Shown: piece after piece, positions 5,813-7,884 of the stretch
Numbering within the stretch: position 1 is the stretch's first letter
Layout: each line of letters starts with the position of its first letter
NCBI GenBank assembly: GCA_947464585.1
Contig: CANHYS010000075.1
Location: 1 to 7,884 of the forward strand
From: Planctomycetaceae bacterium
GTDB taxonomy: Bacteria > Planctomycetota > Planctomycetia > Pirellulales > UBA1268
Reading direction: 5' to 3'
Length of the DNA stretch: 7,884 nucleotides
Made by a program: the position numbers and the translations under genes
The notes under the pieces: model-generated
What the model was told of the DNA's origin: nothing
The model's database searches: none
What the model saw: only the letters and a program-made list of their open reading frames with translations

Positions 5813-6994
5813 TCAGCGTGCTCCGGGCCGCAGCCGCGTCATGTACTTGAACAGCGGCTCCTCGAGATCCTTCGGCGACGCCCCGAACGCGGTCTTGAAA
5901 TCACCGAGGCGCTCCTCCTGGGAGTCGTCGGCGAGGGGTTCCTTGCGGGAGATCGTCCGCAGGTAGTCGACGAACGCAGCCTTGCGTGTCTGCGCCAGGA
6001 AGAAGGTGAGGGCCCAGGCTCGGGCGTAGGCGTCGAGCGCCTCGTCGGGACGGCGGAACGGCTCGTCGCCCAGCACGATCTGCTCGAGCGCGCCGGCGCG
6101 ATGGTGCGCGAGAAACCGCTCCAACCGCGGCGTGTTGACGTTGCCGATCCCCTTCCAGCCGCGGTCACTGGCAAGATCGGGCGTTTCAAAATAGGTGGCC
6201 ACGCCTTCGCTGAGCCAGAGTGGGACGGGGGCCAGCCGCTGGTGGAGTCCCCCGTTGAAGGCCATCTGATGGGTGGCCTCGTGCACAAGCGTGGCGACCA
6301 TGCCCGACGCTTCCGGGCTGCCGAGAATTTCGAGTCCAGCCCGCGCCGCGGCCTGGCCGGCAGGCCGCGGCAGGCCCGCGCTGCCGGTGAGGTCGAACGT
6401 GGTGATGCGGTTGGTCATCAGGTTGTAGTAGCCGACCACCCGGTCGGTGGCGGCGCCCAGATCGCGGGCCGCAAAGGCTTCGTACCGTTGCCTGTCGGCG
6501 AAGATCACGACCAGGAGCGGCCTCGGCGGCGGCGTCATCTCGATCCCCGCCTGCTTCCAGAAATTGGCGAAGGCGTCGTGGAGCCGCTCGAAGAGCGCGG
6601 CGCACCATTGGGCATAGGCTCGCGAGGTGTCGAAGCAGATGCAGTAGTGCTTGGTCACGAGCAGGTCGAAGCCCGGCGGGAGTTCGCCGAGGATCCTGCG
6701 ACCGAGGTCCCGTGGCGATTCCACCTCGGGCCGAGCCACTGGTGTGCGGGAGAGGATGGCGGCTGGCTGCACCAGTTCCAGCCTTTCGTCGGCACGTTCA
6801 AGCAAGAGGCCGCCATCGACGGCTTCCACGACCACGACCCCCTCGACCTGCCGCCGCCCGCCGTCGCCCCGCACCTCGACCCGTTCCACGGGCCGCGTTT
6901 CGGCCCGCGGCTTTCCACCCTGCTCGCCACGGCTGTGCCCGACGAGCACGGTTAGCAACGTCATGCCCACCATCAGTCTGGGAATACGGGACAT
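5813..6994 (-). CDS. Secreted DUF1570-type putative zinc metalloprotease
   Basis: A 393-residue protein starting at ATG 6994. Residues 1-22 look like a signal peptide (basic MSRIPR then a hydrophobic LMVGMTLLTVLVG). Residues 110-175 (FDLLVTKHYCICFDTS, PLLVVIFADRQRYEAF) and the zinc-site region match the DUF1570 family. The zinc-binding motif is VHEATH (237-242, with H238, E239, H242), and LSEGVATYFE (261-270) offers E263 as third ligand, the gluzincin arrangement. Residues 320-350 (YARAWALTFFLAQTRKAAFVDYL region) follow the usual family order. The frame is open for 111 further codons upstream to 7327, but that part is basic and low-complexity and overlaps the divergent lipoprotein gene. It lacks the signal peptide at its own N-terminus, so it was not included. 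The role is probably extracytoplasmic proteolysis or protein binding; the target is unknown. Confidence 0.85.
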   Translation of the reverse strand: MSRIPRLMVGMTLLTVLVGHSRGEQGGKPRAETRPVERVEVRGDGGRRQVEGVVVVEAVDGGLLLERADERLELVQPAAILSRTPVARPEVESPRDLGRRILGELPPGFDLLVTKHYCICFDTSRAYAQWCAALFERLHDAFANFWKQAGIEMTPPPRPLLVVIFADRQRYEAFAARDLGAATDRVVGYYNLMTNRITTFDLTGSAGLPRPAGQAAARAGLEILGSPEASGMVATLVHEATHQMAFNGGLHQRLAPVPLWLSEGVATYFETPDLASDRGWKGIGNVNTPRLERFLAHHRAGALEQIVLGDEPFRRPDEALDAYARAWALTFFLAQTRKAAFVDYLRTISRKEPLADDSQEERLGDFKTAFGASPKDLEEPLFKYMTRLRPGAR

Positions 6995-7205
6995 GCTCGA
7001 CTGCTCCGGTGACGTCGGACGCCACCATGCGAACAGGTTTGGGCGGGTGGGGAAAGGCGAACTGGGAAAGAACGTGGGGATCGGCAGGCCGCGGTTCGCC
7101 CCTCTCCGGGAACATTTGATCTGGCTCCACCCGTTCCGGGGCGATACGGTCTCGCCCTCAGGCCGGCCCCCCAGACGGCACCTCCCCATCAGGTGGTGAC
7201 GATCC
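6995..7205. promoter_or_regulatory. Divergent intergenic region carrying two promoters
   Basis: This stretch lies between the starts of the DUF1570 gene (minus) and the lipoprotein gene (plus), so promoters for both must lie here or just inside. No convincing consensus pair was found. TTGATC (7116-7121) and GATACG (7143-7148) are spaced 21 bases apart, too far for a normal promoter. A weak inverted repeat, GGAAC (7109-7113) with GTTCC (7133-7137), surrounds the first of these. Confidence 0.45.
7004..7007 (-). promoter_or_regulatory. Ribosome binding site fixing the DUF1570 start at 6994
   Basis: GGAG on the minus strand lies nine bases before ATG 6994, directly ahead of the signal peptide. 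This is the main reason for choosing the 393-residue form over the longer open frame reaching 7327. Confidence 0.65.
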
Positions 7206-7884
7206 ATGACTGCATCCGCGTCGCATTCCTCGTCTGTCCCGCGGTTTCGCGGCGTGGTTCTCGTGCTGCTGGCATCCCTGATGCTCACGGGTTGCGCCAG
7301 CTGGAGCCCTTGGAGTCGTCGTGACAAGTCCGTCCGGGATCAGGAGAAGTATGGCTTCACTGCCGACACTCGGATCAAGAAGCTCGCGGAACGCTCCAAG
7401 ACCGTGAAGTCTGAGTCGACCCAGAATCAGCAGGAATTCACGCAGGATCTCGTCCGCATGATGCTCGAGGAGCACGATCCGCGTGTCCGCAGCAAGATTC
7501 TGGAAACCGCGGCGGAATACGACACTGCCGCCGCCACCGCCATCTGCACGGGCGCGATGCAGGATCCGAACGAGATGGTGCGGATCCGGGCCTGTGACGT
7601 GTGGTCCAAGCGGGGCGGAGCCGACGCGGTTCAGCTCTTGGCCACGCGATTCCAGACCGACACGGATCTGGATGTGCGGCTGCGGGCCCTGAAGATGCTG
7701 GGCGAACTGAAGGACAAGCAGGCGATCCCCGTGCTGGCGCGGGCCCTTGAGGATGGTGATCCTGCGGTTCAGTATCGGGCCGTGGCATCGCTCAAGCAGG
7801 TCAGCGGCCGCGACCTCGGTAACGACGTCAACGTCTGGCGGGAATGGGCCGTTGATCCGGAGGCCCACAAGGCCGAGTGGTCGA
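7206..7884 (+). CDS. HEAT-repeat lipoprotein, 5' part (runs off the window)
   Basis: The frame from ATG 7206 is open to the window edge, giving 226 complete residues with no stop. Residues 13-30 form a lipoprotein signal: RFRG, a hydrophobic VVLVLLASLM, then lipobox LTGC with C30 as the lipidated cysteine. A Trp-rich linker (ASWSPWSRRD) and a charged helix (43-80) follow. Residues about 79-200 are helical pairs of HEAT type, with DPRVRSKILETAA (91-103), DPNEMVRIRACDVW (120-133), LDVRLRALKMLGEL (155-168) and DPAVQYRAVASLKQV (185-199). A WREWA segment (211-215) follows. HEAT arrays act as binding scaffolds, so an envelope-anchored adaptor is the likely role; the partner is unknown. AGGTGG (7191-7196), nine bases upstream, may be its ribosome site. 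It is divergent from the DUF1570 gene. Confidence 0.85.
   Translation, partial: MTASASHSSSVPRFRGVVLVLLASLMLTGCASWSPWSRRDKSVRDQEKYGFTADTRIKKLAERSKTVKSESTQNQQEFTQDLVRMMLEEHDPRVRSKILETAAEYDTAAATAICTGAMQDPNEMVRIRACDVWSKRGGADAVQLLATRFQTDTDLDVRLRALKMLGELKDKQAIPVLARALEDGDPAVQYRAVASLKQVSGRDLGNDVNVWREWAVDPEAHKAEWS

Noticed and set aside
6995..7327. N-terminal extension of the DUF1570 frame
   Set aside because: It overlaps the start of the divergent lipoprotein gene, has Arg/Pro-rich low-complexity content, and would bury the signal peptide that begins at 6994 behind 111 residues.

Overview
The window reads as a stretch of a high-GC planctomycete chromosome, most likely of the Pirellulales type. This is inferred from gene content: a secreted DUF1080 plus ThuA-like protein, a Tat-exported Gfo/Idh/MocA oxidoreductase, a DUF1570 HExxH protein and a HEAT-repeat lipoprotein are a combination typical of that phylum. 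Nothing in the window fixes genus or species.

Layout. Bases 1-54 carry the last codons of a plus-strand gene. Two nearly identical 36-bp hairpin repeats (98-171) separate it from a convergent minus-strand block. In transcription order, right to left, that block is: a secreted DUF1570 putative metalloprotease (6994-5813), a Tat-signal Gfo/Idh/MocA oxidoreductase (5703-4387), a membrane-anchored coiled-coil protein with a BRCT-like C-terminal domain (4283-2757), a strong stem-loop terminator (2750-2721), a repeat-rich non-coding stretch of about 500 bases, a secreted DUF1080/ThuA-like two-domain protein (2239-599) and an adrenodoxin-type 2Fe-2S ferredoxin (549-190). A 211-base divergent intergenic region (6995-7205) leads to a plus-strand HEAT-repeat lipoprotein (7206 onward) that leaves the window at the right edge.

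How the genes may work together. A Gfo/Idh-type dehydrogenase and a ThuA/DUF1080 protein near each other recall ThuA/ThuB of rhizobia, where a sugar is oxidised at C3 and the 3-keto sugar is processed. Here both proteins carry export signals, so an extracytoplasmic 3-keto-glycoside route is plausible but unproven. The ferredoxin starts 49 bases after the DUF1080/ThuA gene and is probably co-transcribed with it. The coiled-coil/BRCT-like gene ends at its own terminator, so it probably belongs to a different transcript from the ThuA gene.

The most unusual features are non-coding and architectural. A 75-bp element occurs twice, 111 bp apart, and one of its hairpin stems differs between copies at three consecutive base pairs, all of them compensated. 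Between the copies is a palindrome with two mutually exclusive folds. The terminator beside the array shares 13 bp with the element. The BRCT-like domain on a membrane-anchored coiled-coil protein is the most interesting protein-level observation.
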